This document shows positions 23,539 through 34,031 of a stretch of DNA of 64,000 nucleotides, one piece after another. The translations under genes and the position numbers were made by a program. Within the stretch, counting starts at the first letter, position 1. Every line of letters starts with the position of its first letter. The notes under the pieces were generated by a model. The model was given only the letters and a program-made list of their open reading frames with translations, was not told the origin of the DNA and made no database searches. Where the stretch lies: assembly GCA_001598975.1 (NCBI GenBank), contig BBXU01000559.1, positions 1 to 64,000 of the forward strand, read 5' to 3'. Origin of the DNA: Parachlorella kessleri. Lineage: Eukaryota; Chlorophyta; Trebouxiophyceae; Chlorellales; Chlorellaceae.

Positions 23539-23870
23539 ATGGGGCTTGCATGTATGGTCCCTGCTTCCTAGGAGCTTGTGTAGCCTGCGCAAAGGCTGGA
23601 CGTTGCCCTTGCCCGTGATGGCGTGAAGAAGCTTCTGTAACATCAGTGCAGGGCGAAGAGCTCCCCACGGCTGCGAAGCTCCTGGCTGTGTTTCTGCTCT
23701 TCCTGGTGACAGGGACAAGGAGCGTGGCAGCAGCAGCGGCAGCGGCAGTCTCTGTGACAGTTCCGTGCTCGGAGGCTAAGAGCGCCTGCTACATGCAGTG
23801 CGGTGGCTCAGTAGCCCGGTACTACTGTAGGGTAGCAGACTTGTATGTTTTCTGCCAGTGTCGGCCGTGA
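23539..23870 (+). CDS. Candidate small secreted six-cysteine (CS-alpha-beta-like) peptide
   Basis: The main exon 23647-23870 (TGA) encodes a hydrophobic segment KLLAVFLLFLVTG followed by an Ala run and then a compact 34-residue region starting at PCSEAKSACYMQC. Its six cysteines are spaced C-x6-C-x3-C-x8-C-x8-C-x-C. The CxxxC and CxC spacing is the signature of the cysteine-stabilised alpha-beta fold of defensins. The frame has no ATG between the upstream stop (23616) and this exon, so I infer a 13-nt first exon (23539-23551, MGLA) joined by an intron with gtatgg donor and acatcag acceptor; this gives 78 residues with a typical signal-peptide layout. Function is unknown; it could be a secreted peptide, a cell-wall component, or a chance frame. 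No homolog is recognised. Confidence 0.45.
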
Positions 23871-25409
23871 CACCTGACCTTGGGAACGGGCCTTTGGAGG
23901 AGACGGTGGTAGTTATGTGCGGCTTGCACCTCTCACTGGGGCACATTGGGATCCCATCCTGGGATCCTAGACCTGTGGGGGGTGACCTGTACCCCTTTAA
24001 GGTGAATGTGTGAAATAAAGTAATCGGACGGTGTTGTGGGAGGGCTTACATTTTTGGTGCTGTGTGTGTCATGACCAGTAGCAAGGTGGCTCGTGAGAGT
24101 AAGACCAACTGATAGTGTAGTCCCAATAAAGGGGGGCCCTTGCAGGGTCTCGACGTGGCGGTACGGCCTGTAAGAATTGCTTTCTCATCTTCCTTCTTCT
24201 TTCTTCCCCAGGGAAGGGCTGGTTGTTTCTCGTTTCATTTGGCCCTCATTGCATATTGCATGCTGAATGAACACTCCTCGTACTCCTGTGGTTTTGCTTA
24301 CCTCTACCCACTCACAACCTTCAGCAGGAGTGCTGGGATCCCACCCCGCTGCACGCCTTGGGGTGCAAGTTGCAATGCTGAGCAAGTGCTAGTTGGGGTC
24401 CAATGTATGAAGCTTGGGATAGGCATCTAGGGTGCCTGCCTGGACGGTCGTGTCCTTTGTTCTGCCGGGTTATTGACTAGAGCCCAGGAGATTTGTGGGG
24501 TTACTAGGGCTTGGACCCCCAGGGGCCGATGCATGACTGTGTTAGTGTTGTCTAATATCACCATTGCATTGTATGAATGTTTCAGTGCCTGGATTTGAGT
24601 ACCGAGTAGAGAAACGAGTGTGTGTATCGAGTTGGAGAGGGGAGCAGGGCTTTTGACAAAGAAGTGTAACATGGGACTCACGTGTAACACTCTGACGGAC
24701 ACTGCAGATGTCAAGTGCTGGTGCAGCAAATTGGGGCACTCCTTGTTTACATGTCATCAGGTCTCAGCACGCCAGCCCGTCTGCTGACAGGCTTGCCTCC
24801 CTCAGGGGTCCCAGGAGTTGCCAGGATAAGTGAGGCGAGCGGGAAAGATATTGCCAACATGGTTGTACGAATGCAAGACACACTTTCGGAAGGGTGAGTG
24901 GAAAGGGAATACAAATGCCATGACAGGCAAGCTGGCAGGCAGCAAAGCAAAAGTTTACAATACATTCATTGCAGCGAAGCGGGGTTGAATTCGTTTTTGT
25001 GGATGTGCAAGAATGGCACGGCAGCTTCCTCAGCAAAACCCATGCAGCACACAGGCCAGCCTAGCAACGCTGGCCAGCATCATGTATTCCAAGCCTATAG
25101 CAAATTGCAGCAGCATGTGTGCAAAGCTTCAACCACGTTAATTCGAGCATTCGTTTCATCCCTGCCGAAAACAGCATCATAAGCTGCACCAGCCACACAT
25201 ACGTTGGGGCAACCCACGAGAAGCCGAGCCGTGCGGAAGCACCTTCCCCACTTCTCCCCAAACCCTCTTCCGGTTCCCACAGCGCCCTGCCGCCCACTCC
25301 ATGCTTCCCCACAGTCCTCCCAATCACGGTCCCCAGGCCTTGCAGCCCACCCTATTGCAACCCAGCTAGAGCCCCCACCATGCCCCTCTGGGCACCTCAT
25401 CATGATGCA
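23871..25409. other. Intergenic region
   Basis: No gene supported. A TGTAA element at 24169 could end the small plus-strand gene. An open frame at about 24715-24897 reads plausibly but has no ATG-anchored exon context or motif, so I leave it unannotated. The right end should include the 3' UTR of the oxidoreductase. Confidence 0.4.
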
Positions 25410-28400
25410 TCACTGGTGCATGGTCAGCAGGTCTGGGCTGTCGGGCGTGGTGGTGGCCAGCGCAGTCCCCCTGAGGTGGCCGGCCTTGGCAGGGCGGTCA
25501 TCACTTGAGCGGGGCGGCGTGCCAGCCTGCACAGAAGCAGGCAGCTTCCGATGAGACCCAGATATCTTGAGGGCCATTGACATGGAGCTCAGCCAGCACA
25601 GTGGCTCCTCTCACGCGAGAGGCAGCGCACATCAGCAGAGGTGGTGAGGGTGCGTGCCTGCTGCCGGCCGTGCTTGGCTAGTGGAACCCCACCGCTGGCA
25701 AAGCCCGGCGGCCAGGGACCGTCCAACATGCCTCTCCCCATCTTGCACCGCCAGCCAGGCTGGAACCAGCGTGGCAGCAAGCCTCTAGCAGCAGACACAA
25801 CGGGCCCAGTGGCAGTGCAGCGCATTTGGCACAGGCGACAAGCAATTCCCAGGGCTGTGCGCAAAGTGAAGTAAGTGGGGGGAAGGACATGCAAAGGCTT
25901 ACCTGCTGTGCAGAGCCGGAGTCCTCCTGAGTGGGGGCACCTGCTGCCACCTCAGCAACCTTCCCCGCCACCTGCAGCGGACGGCCATCCTGACAAATAT
26001 TACCCGACCAAACCCGTGGCAGGGGGCTGATAGAAGTGTGTCACAGGGATCAACCACATGGCGGTTGGCAGGCCCCGAGGCCTACCACAGCGCCCACCCA
26101 CCCGCTCTTACCCACCCACACCGGCAGCTGGACTGGGCTGCGCTGCGCTGACGGTGGCTCCCAGAACCCAGCCTGGCGCGGCGAATCCACACCAGCGCTT
26201 ACCGCTCCAGAGTGGGCAGTGGACACTCAGCAGCCTGCAGCCTCCCCACCCACCTGGCCCACCCAGTCGGTCAGCCGTCTGGTCGAGGCCGCGAGCGGCC
26301 CCTGCTGACCGCGGGCCTGCCCCACCGCCACCGCGGCGCCCGTGTGCAGCGACTCGGCGGCAGCGGCCATCACAGCATGGGCACGTAGCGCATCCCTGAA
26401 GTCCACCCGGGGGCTGGCTCCCTCCAGCACCGCCTGCACAAAGTGGGTTATCCCGGCCTGCAGCACGGCAGCGAGGCGGGGCGGTGGGCTGGGGCTGTGG
26501 AGGTGGGCAATGGCTTGGGCAAGCATGGGCTGCAGGGGCTGTTTGCGGGACGGAGAGGGAGGCTGCGACAAGAGAGGGAGCGGGAGCACAGGGCGGCAAG
26601 GTAGGGCTGGTGGCGAGCATGAGACAGAGGGGCAGGCAGGCAGGAAAGCTGCATGGCTGCACCCCCTCCTGGGCTGTGCCCAAGCAGCCTAAACACTGTC
26701 AGTGTTGAGCGCTTCTTCTCTCCCTCGGTAGCCCCTTTCCTAATAAGAAGCAGCCCCGATCCGTGTTAGGAAAGGGGCTGCACCCCCAGTGCGCCGCATT
26801 CTTGGCCATAAGCCCTTCAAACAGGCAAGGCAACAGGGCAGGCTGGCCGGCTGTCCACAAGAGGCCCTGCACGGCCCTGTCTGCTCTAGCCTGCTCCATG
26901 CCTGTGTCATCCTCTCTGATAAGGACTGATGGAGTGGGCCAGCGCACCTTTTGCAGGCGCAGCACCCTGGCTGTCAGGCCCTTGGTTTCCCGCAGGTCGC
27001 CCACAAACTCTGCCCTGCTCGCGTCCCCAACCACCAGCACCCGCTCCTGCGAATCAGCACACGCCGTGGGGTGCTGGCGTCAAGGTGTGTGGCACATGGT
27101 CGGAGGGAGCAGCTTGGATTAGACAAGGGGTGGAATCCTGGGCTGCTGGATTGCTGCCCGAGGTCGAGGACATAGCCTTGGAAAGTCTCCCAGGGGTGGT
27201 GCAGAGAGGTGCGCTGCTCCCTAGAGACTGTCGGGCGTGCTTGGCGCCGCTCGCCTCAGCTCTCCCACAATGGGAAGGGTCCACCATGCAAATCGCACAC
27301 CTTCACTCCTCCGTCCAAAGCCCGGATATGCTCACCTGGGCGGAGGTGCCGCTTTTGTCCAACGCCAACAGCGCCACCACGCCGTTTTGCAGCTTGAGCG
27401 TCAGGGTCAGCACCTGGCATTGGCTGCATACAGCAGGGACATGTGAGGTGGCGCTCATGGCCCAGCTACAGTGAGCCGCAAGTGGGGAGACACCGGGCTG
27501 CCAATAGGGCTTACTTGCATCACATGTGAGGGGGAGCAGCAAGCTGCGAGTCGTCTTGCTCTGTGCAATGACGCGAAAGCCGTCCTTCAAGTCGGTCCCT
27601 CCCCACAATCGGCAGGACACATGTGGCCTATGTGTTGCCATGCAGACAACCTGCCATCGGTCAGTGATGTTCACAACAAGCGCAGTGCGGGGCAGCCTTG
27701 GTAACCCCCACCACCTTTTATCCGATTGACGCAACCCCCCTCGCATCCTCCTGAAGTGAACAGCCTCAAGGTGCTGGCGCTCGACCAGAACCCTGGCCTT
27801 TCCTACTCCTCGCGGCACAAAGACTGGCAGCCCTGCCACATGCCACATGCAAGCGCCGCCCAGCCACTTGCCAGCAGCAGTGCACGCACCTCAGCACCAT
27901 GGACGATCCCGCCGCAAACACCTCCTGGGGCTCGCTCCTCAGCAGGAAGCGCACCGCATCCACGTGCTGCATGCCTGCAGGGAAAACGCGGGCCGCCCCT
28001 TGCAAGTGCCACATGCACATCTACAACCGCTCTGGGGAGGCTTGCAGCGACGCAGTGGCGCAGCGGCGCGCATAGGAAGGCTGATGCCGTGAGACCAGCT
28101 GTGTAGCGTCCCATTTGGCTGAGTCAGCCCGCCATAGGAAATGTTTTTCAATTGGGGGGCGCCCAGTCCCGTGGCTCATTCCTCTCTGGCATATGGATTC
28201 ACTGCCGCAAAACCTTCCAGCTCAGCAGTCCCCGGGCCGAATCCTCCGCACAACCGCCCAATTGATAACCAGCTCCTCGCTTGTCACAATCCCAAAGCAT
28301 ATGTACTGGGTGCCCCTGCCTGCCTGCCAACCCACCCAGGTCAAACAGTGAGTCGTTCAGGGAGCTGGCGTGGGCCTGGTACAGCAGGGGCTTGCCCACC

Positions 28401-29552
28401 ATGTTCTCAATGCCTGCCTCGGCTGCCTGGATTAGCTGCTTGTCAAAGCGCTGGTAGAGGCCTGCGGTATGACCAGTCGGCGTGGTTCAGATAAGTCGGG
28501 GTAGCATAAGGCCAGATGGAAGCCTGGCTTTGCGGTGGCCGTCCCTGAAGGCGACTATGGCGTGCTGGATATCTCCCCCGAGGCGCCAGACAGGCGTAGG
28601 GAAAGTCCTTTGAAGCTGTCCAATGTGAGGCAGGCGGCCAAGGTAGGTGTTCCCCCTGCTGGTGCTGGCCAGGGAAGTCCGAGGCAAATGTGATGGTGCA
28701 CCTGTCATTAACAAAGGGCCGTTTGCAGCCAGCTCCGCCATCTGCTGAAGTTTGCTGCCATCGAGATGCTCCTGTACAGGTAGCGGTGTGGGCAGGGGAG
28801 CGCACTACTAGGTTGCCAGATGCGTGTAACCCGCACCCGGCGGTGCCCTAAGGAGCACATGCTCATCTCAGGCAGGCACGCAAGTCAAGCCTTGCGCTGT
28901 CTGGCTGTCGGAACAGTGTTTGGGTTTGTCAGCCAAGGAGGGAGGTTCCTCAAAGCACGGAAGGCAGGCTGTGCAGCAAATGCTGCCTGTGCGAGTCGTA
29001 TAAATGCTGAGGACAGGCTTGAGCAAGGCTGAGAGCTGCACACAGACTGAGCAAACCCTGCAAATACCCACCAGGCTCTCCACGAAGACTGCCTTGCCGG
29101 CTCTGAGGGAGTCAGTGATGACCTACAGAGCCAGGTTCAGCAAGGGTTTGCCTATCGATGAGCGCAATACGGCAAAGGGGGCCATCAGAGGAACAGTCAG
29201 GGTGCAGCACTGCGAGGCTTCGCAGTGCACATGCACTTGCCTGGGCGTCCGCCTGGGCCCTCCCACTGCACACGACTGCCTTGATCCTCTTGCTAGATGG
29301 CACCCTGTCATAATACTGCGGCGGCAGGTGCAACCAGGAGGGCTCATCCGCAGCAAGGTACCCGGTGCCGTTGGGGCCGGTGGCCAAGCGCCCGTTCAGC
29401 TCCCCTCTTCGCCCCACGCCAAAGACGTCAACCCTGTCTGGCTTAGCCTCCTGCTGGATATCCTTAGTCAAGGTGCGGTCTCTACCCCACCAGGTCAGGG
29501 TTTCGAACCCAGCCATCGAGTCCACACCCAGGAAGGCGATTCTCGACGTCAT
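25410..29552 (-). CDS. Gfo/Idh/MocA-family NAD(P)-dependent oxidoreductase
   Basis: Predicted dehydrogenase of the glucose-fructose oxidoreductase / inositol dehydrogenase type. Ten exons (minus): 29552-29241, 29122-29072, 28771-28702, 28461-28336, 27974-27890, 27423-27336, 27046-26948, 26562-26254, 25989-25903, 25526-25410 (TGA); 447 residues, all phases agree. Joined exons give the family pattern: IKAVVCSGRAQ, then RAGKAVFVESLEHLDGSKL (AGKxVxVExL), LLMTGLYQRFDKQLI (like VGFNRRFDP), SLFDLGMQHVDAVRFLL (like GxxxDMGxHxxDxxRxLL), EVFAAGSS, LQNGVVALL, ERVLVVGDASRAEF and the C-terminal FVQAVLEGASPRVDF. The N-terminal IAFLGVDSMAGFETL lacks a clear GxGxxG loop, so cofactor binding is uncertain. Intron 1 has a GC donor (CCCAG/gcaagt at 29240). 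The acceptor of exon 8 could also be 26529. The substrate cannot be told. Confidence 0.8.
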
Positions 29553-30307
29553 GACGGCTCGCAGTATATATCTGGCAGCAGTGGGACTGGCGCTCAACCC
29601 TACGGAAGCTGTGGGCAGCAGTCCTTGAGGTACCTAGGCTGCATCGCAGTGAGCACCGGGTGAGCTGTCCTGGAAAAGCGCGGGGCCATGGCCGCCGCCG
29701 TCAGCCGCCGCCTTTGGTGTCATGCAGTACACCCGTCGGGAACTGATGCAGTGTGGAAAGTGGGGGCCATAGTCCGTGTACTTCATCCAAAACAAACCAG
29801 GGAAGTACAGTCTTCCCTCCTCCCCCCGCTGGCGTTTGGTGCCAAATGCTTGTCTCGGGGAGAGATGCACTGGATCAGAACTCACACAGCACCCTGAGCA
29901 TAACTGCATTCCGCTCAGTCAGTACAGGTCGCGTATAACCCTGCTCTGCCTGCAGTACCTGCCCTTTTTTTTTAAAGCCTGAGACACTGCCTAAGCAAGT
30001 GACAGACTGCTGCAAACTGCTGAAGGAGCACCCAAAGTTTGTGTCTGTGTACATGCGATCCTATGTGTTAAATTGAAGGTAGTGTACACAGTCCCAGGCC
30101 AGGAGAGGGGAAAACCTTAAAGTGCTCTCCACTTCCTTGCGACAGCCTGCAGCCTCACACACATGGCCACGCTGCGACGCTCACAGTTCTGTGCTCACTC
30201 CTTCTTCACGCCGACCCAAACAATACCCCTTCTACCCGCTGGCTGGCTGACACCTACATTAGGTGCTCACCCTCCGCTAAGCTCCACCAGCAGCCTGCAG
30301 GCAGAGG
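29553..30307. other. Intergenic region between oxidoreductase and RAD51C
   Basis: Both neighbours are on the minus strand, so this holds the oxidoreductase promoter and the RAD51C 3' UTR. A TATATA run at about 29570 is too close to the chosen ATG (29552) to serve it in the usual way. No gene seen. Confidence 0.4.
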
Positions 30308-33300
30308 TCACCCCGGCCGTGGCCGCTTGGCGGCCCGCTTGCCCCGCACCCCCTCTGCCGTCACAAAGTACTCTGCTGCTGCCGCAGGCTGCGTGGGCGA
30401 CTTGTAGATGAAGGCCTTGCGCACCTGCTGGTCCCAGTACAGGATCACCCTGCTGGTGGCGGCATGGGCCCAGCTGTCGCCCAGGGCGGGCACCAGGCGC
30501 GAGTGCTCACCTCCCGCCACAACCTTGGTGGTGACCTGGTTCATGAGGACCACCTGCACGGAGCAGCAGGGCATAGCAGCTTGGCACAGATGGTAGGGGC
30601 TTGGGTGAGTTGGTAGGGAGTGCTGCAGGTGTCATCGTGCTGGATTCGGTCCCGCACCGAGTCTAGTTTTGTCCAGTCCAGTCGAGTCGAGCAGCATCCC
30701 GCCGTTCGACCATGCTGCGAGTCCCCCTCAAGTGGGGCTTCAGAGAGCCACGGTGTCCTGTGCCCACGATTTTTAAGTAACCATTGCTTAGTGGCATGCA
30801 CCACATTCAGCCCAAGCTGTTGAAGAAGCTGGGCGGGACGTAGTAGCTGACCGATGCAAGCTCCTACCACTGCCAGGCTGTAGCAAACAACAGAGACACT
30901 CGTCATCTGCCAGCGCTGACCGGGCCACAAAGGCACACAGTTGCTCACCGCAACTTCCCTGCGCCCCGCAAGCTGCATGAGCGCCTGCGCCATCTGTGCC
31001 AGCTGGCGTGTGCGCGCCGCCATGTCAGCAAAGTCCTGCCGGAAGTGGAAGGTGACGCTGTCTATCACCACCAGACGGACCCGTGGGTGCTGCTGAAGGA
31101 AGCTGGGAAGGAGCTCTACTGCTGCAAGCTGCAAGTAGGGACCGGGAAAGGCAAACAGGGCATGGGGTGAGACAACTTGGGCCCATCTCCACTGCGCAGA
31201 GAGGGCGGGTCGATGTGCAGCATGGATGGCTGTGGCGCAAGTGCGTCCTGAGGACTGGCTATATAGGGGCTCCGCTCAAAGGCCAACGCCTTGTAGTCTA
31301 ATCCCACAGCAACAACTGGAAGTGGATGCGCCAAACAGTGATACAAAAACACAGGCGCAGCGGCGCTTTAGGGTGACAGAGCCAGGCAGTTTGACTCCGC
31401 ACTGCCAGCCAAGCAGCTTCAAAGCCACACAGTCCGCATCAGTCACCCAGGCTCGCACTCTCAGCAAGCCAGCCAGCCCGCTAGCCCACCCACCTGCTCT
31501 GTGGCCAAGCACTTGTCATACTTCCCCAACAGCATTCCCACCCAAGACCCCGCAGTCCCCAGTCAGGTAGCCACAGCCACCAAGCCCTACTCCCACCCAT
31601 GCCCTACCTGCTCCACATGGTCTCGCACCCGGAAGTAGTGTATCCGCCCTAGCATGGCCTCGCGGCTCAGTGCCGCCGCCGCCTCGCGCCGCTGCGGGTC
31701 CCCCTTGCTGTCCGCCACGCGCTGCAGGTGGGCCAGGCAGGCGTCCACCATCTGCAGGCAGCGCTCCACCATGAAGCTGCCCTCGCTGTCTGCACAAGCA
31801 GGCGACCGAGATCGACGTGTCAGCGAAGCACCGCCCCTCCCATAGAGACAGCAAACTGGACGACGACGTACTCATCACATTGACATGGACTGCAGGCAGC
31901 TGTTTACTGCACGGCTGCCGTCTCCTGTCTGCATGGGAGCGGAGTAAGAAGGAGGAACATGGTGACAGCAGAGGCAGGGCACCAGGAAGGCGGCACTTCA
32001 CCAGAAGTCTGCCCTCACTGCCGTCAAGATGTGAAGGGGCCGGCAGGGAACACAGGATGCCTGAAGATCCCATGGGGGAGCCCCTGGCTGTCTTCATGCA
32101 GGGCAGCCAAATCGTGGACCTGACGCAACAGCAACCATGAGGGCTGCCTTGCATCAACAGAGGCAATGGGCAGGGAACTTTCCTAGGCACAAAGAAAAAG
32201 AAAAAAAAAGAAGAAAGAGAAGAAAGAAAAGTCCAGTGCTACACAACCTTTGGCGGCTGCCTTGTAGGGTGTCCACAGGGCCGGCCATGTGTCCGGGAGC
32301 ACCTCAGAAACAAGCGCACCTACCTATATATATGGCCTCCCCCTCCACCCCACCAAAAGCCTGGGGTATCTGCACATCGACGGCAAGCTGCATCCTGCAC
32401 AGCCGTGACGAGGGCAGAGTCGCCATCAATGGACCAAGGACGCCGTTGATGAAAGCCGTAAGGCTTGTCATGAGATGCCTCAGGCTCAGCCAGGCTTGCA
32501 GTTCGTACAGGACAGCGCCATTTGCACGCTTCAATCACCAGGTCACCATGCACGAGAAACTTTGAGGTTGAGCTCACCCTAGCTGGGTTTTGCCGACACC
32601 CGGGACGCCGCCTGCACCACAGTGAAATAGCACATGATGAAAGAATACAAAATATGCTAAGAATGCCCTACCGCTGCTCCTGGCCTGAAAGGTTGCCCAA
32701 GCAACATAGGCCCGCAAAATGGACTTCTTGCAAAGCTACCAAGTATCTTGTATAAGCCTTGGAAGGGTGAACACTTCACTTACAAAACTCTGTCACTTGG
32801 CCGGTTGCCACCCCGCCGCCGAGTATGAGATCCAGGTCGCTGCAGAAGGTTATTACCCGCCGAGCTCCTTTCTCCCGCTCCAGAATCTGCTTAGCAGACA
32901 GGGCGCCTGCAGGCATCACACTGGCCCGCTTGCAGTGACGCCAACAGCACTCCTTGACAGCAGCACCTAGAGTCGTAATGGTCGATGGGGGGTTGGAGGC
33001 ACATGCCGAATGGTTGCCTTCTAGGTGCTGCACAAGCCGAAAGTCCCAAGCCAGCTAGATGACATTTTCTTGGCAACTACCTAATACAAAGGCGGCGCAC
33101 CTTCAAGGCCGGCCTGCGTACGGGTGGGCAAGGCTAGCTTCAACACCAGCAACGCCTCCTCATGGCTCAGCTGTGCCTCTGCATGTGAAAGCCAGCGGAA
33201 CCTGCTTGCTGTACATCGGAAGAGGCTCAGACTTTGCTGCCAGCAAAGAGGTTGCTTGTTGTGGTACCTGGCAGCATTGCCTGCCTGCCTGCTATTCTGG

Positions 33301-33455
33301 CTGTCTCTGCGTGACAGTACCCCACCTGTGGCAAGGTCAACAGGGCCGATGCCCTCCAAGTCGCCCGTTGTGCGGAATCCAGCGCAGAGCAGCTTGTTTC
33401 TGACGCTAGGGTTGAGCGGCAGGGAGGTCACCTCCTGTCTGGGAGCCGCAAACAT
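30308..33455 (-). CDS. RAD51C: DNA repair recombinase paralog RAD51C
   Basis: RecA/RAD51-family ATPase acting in homologous recombination and in meiotic and crosslink repair, in the nucleus. Exons (minus): 33455-33326, 33178-33101, 32906-32784, 32611-32578, 32394-32324, 31789-31608, 31128-30949, 30553-30308 (TGA); 347 residues. The N-terminal helical domain reads EVTSLPLNPSVRNKLLCAGF. The core has RRVITFCSDLDLILGGGV, Walker A CGVPGVGKTQL (from the 34-nt exon 4), MQLAVDVQIPQAFGGVEG, DSEGSFMVE, Walker B VRLVVIDSVTF, LMNQVTTK and PALGDSWAHAAT. The C-terminus GKRAAKRPRPG resembles the nuclear-localisation tail of RAD51C. Length is close to the family norm (about 340-380). The frame is open upstream of ATG 33455, but alignment with RAD51C favours this start. 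Intron 7 contains a dispersed repeat and intron 5 an A/G-rich tract. Confidence 0.92.
30661..30830 (+). repeat. Dispersed repeat copy in RAD51C intron 7
   Basis: GTCCAGTCCAG followed by GACCATGCTGCGAGTCCCC, CAAGTGGGG and GGCATGCACCAC, in the same order and spacing as in the DNAAF2 intron (about 7786-7970). The match is interrupted by mismatches, so it is an older or diverged copy. Confidence 0.5.
32190..32238. repeat. A/G-rich low-complexity tract
   Basis: An almost pure purine run (AAAG, AAG and AAAAAG units) in intron 5 of RAD51C; on the transcribed strand it is a T/C tract. Confidence 0.7.
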
Positions 33456-34031
33456 CCCTGCAGGAGGCGGGCGCCCCCCGGACTGCGAGCCTAGCAAGGG
33501 AGTTCTGCTCACCCACGACACTGCAGCGCCCTGCCTGTCTGAGCTGCCAGGGTTGAACAGGTAAGACGGAACAATGTAGCAAAAGGGAGCCAGCACCCCT
33601 TGTTTCCCGTCTAGCAAGTGATCAAAATGTCAGTGCTGTTGAACATCTAGCGCGTTGTCTTCGTGTCAGTGTCTAGCTACATGGTTCAGCACGTGGTATT
33701 GGCTACAGGTCCAACCGGAAGTCCTCGCAAGTCGAGTATGCACTTCTCCGCGCCCTGGCTTTGGACGCAGCAGCTACAGCAGGCTTTTGACAAGGTTACA
33801 TCGACATGTCTTGCATGTTCAATTGTCACTAAATTATATTCAGGACTCATTCCCGTAACTCTTCTGCCCATCAGTTCGATATCACGCCGCAGCGTGCATT
33901 AAGCCATGCAGACGCCAGCAAGGGCCGAGTTGGTTATGTGAAACCTCCTGCAAGCGCTCCAGGGCGCGTTAGGCAAGCACATCAGCGCCAGAGCAAGCAG
34001 CCCACCTGGTGCGACTGCTGGAGGGAGCTGG
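33456..34031. other. Divergent promoter region (RAD51C / Cys-rich protein)
   Basis: A 576-bp head-to-head spacing between two predicted start codons. The RAD51C frame remains open to about 33617. No clear TATA box or motif is seen. Confidence 0.4.

Noticed and set aside
24715..24897. Open frame ending in SGKDIANMVVRMQ-type sequence
   Set aside because: Reads plausibly but has no supported start, partner exon or family motif.
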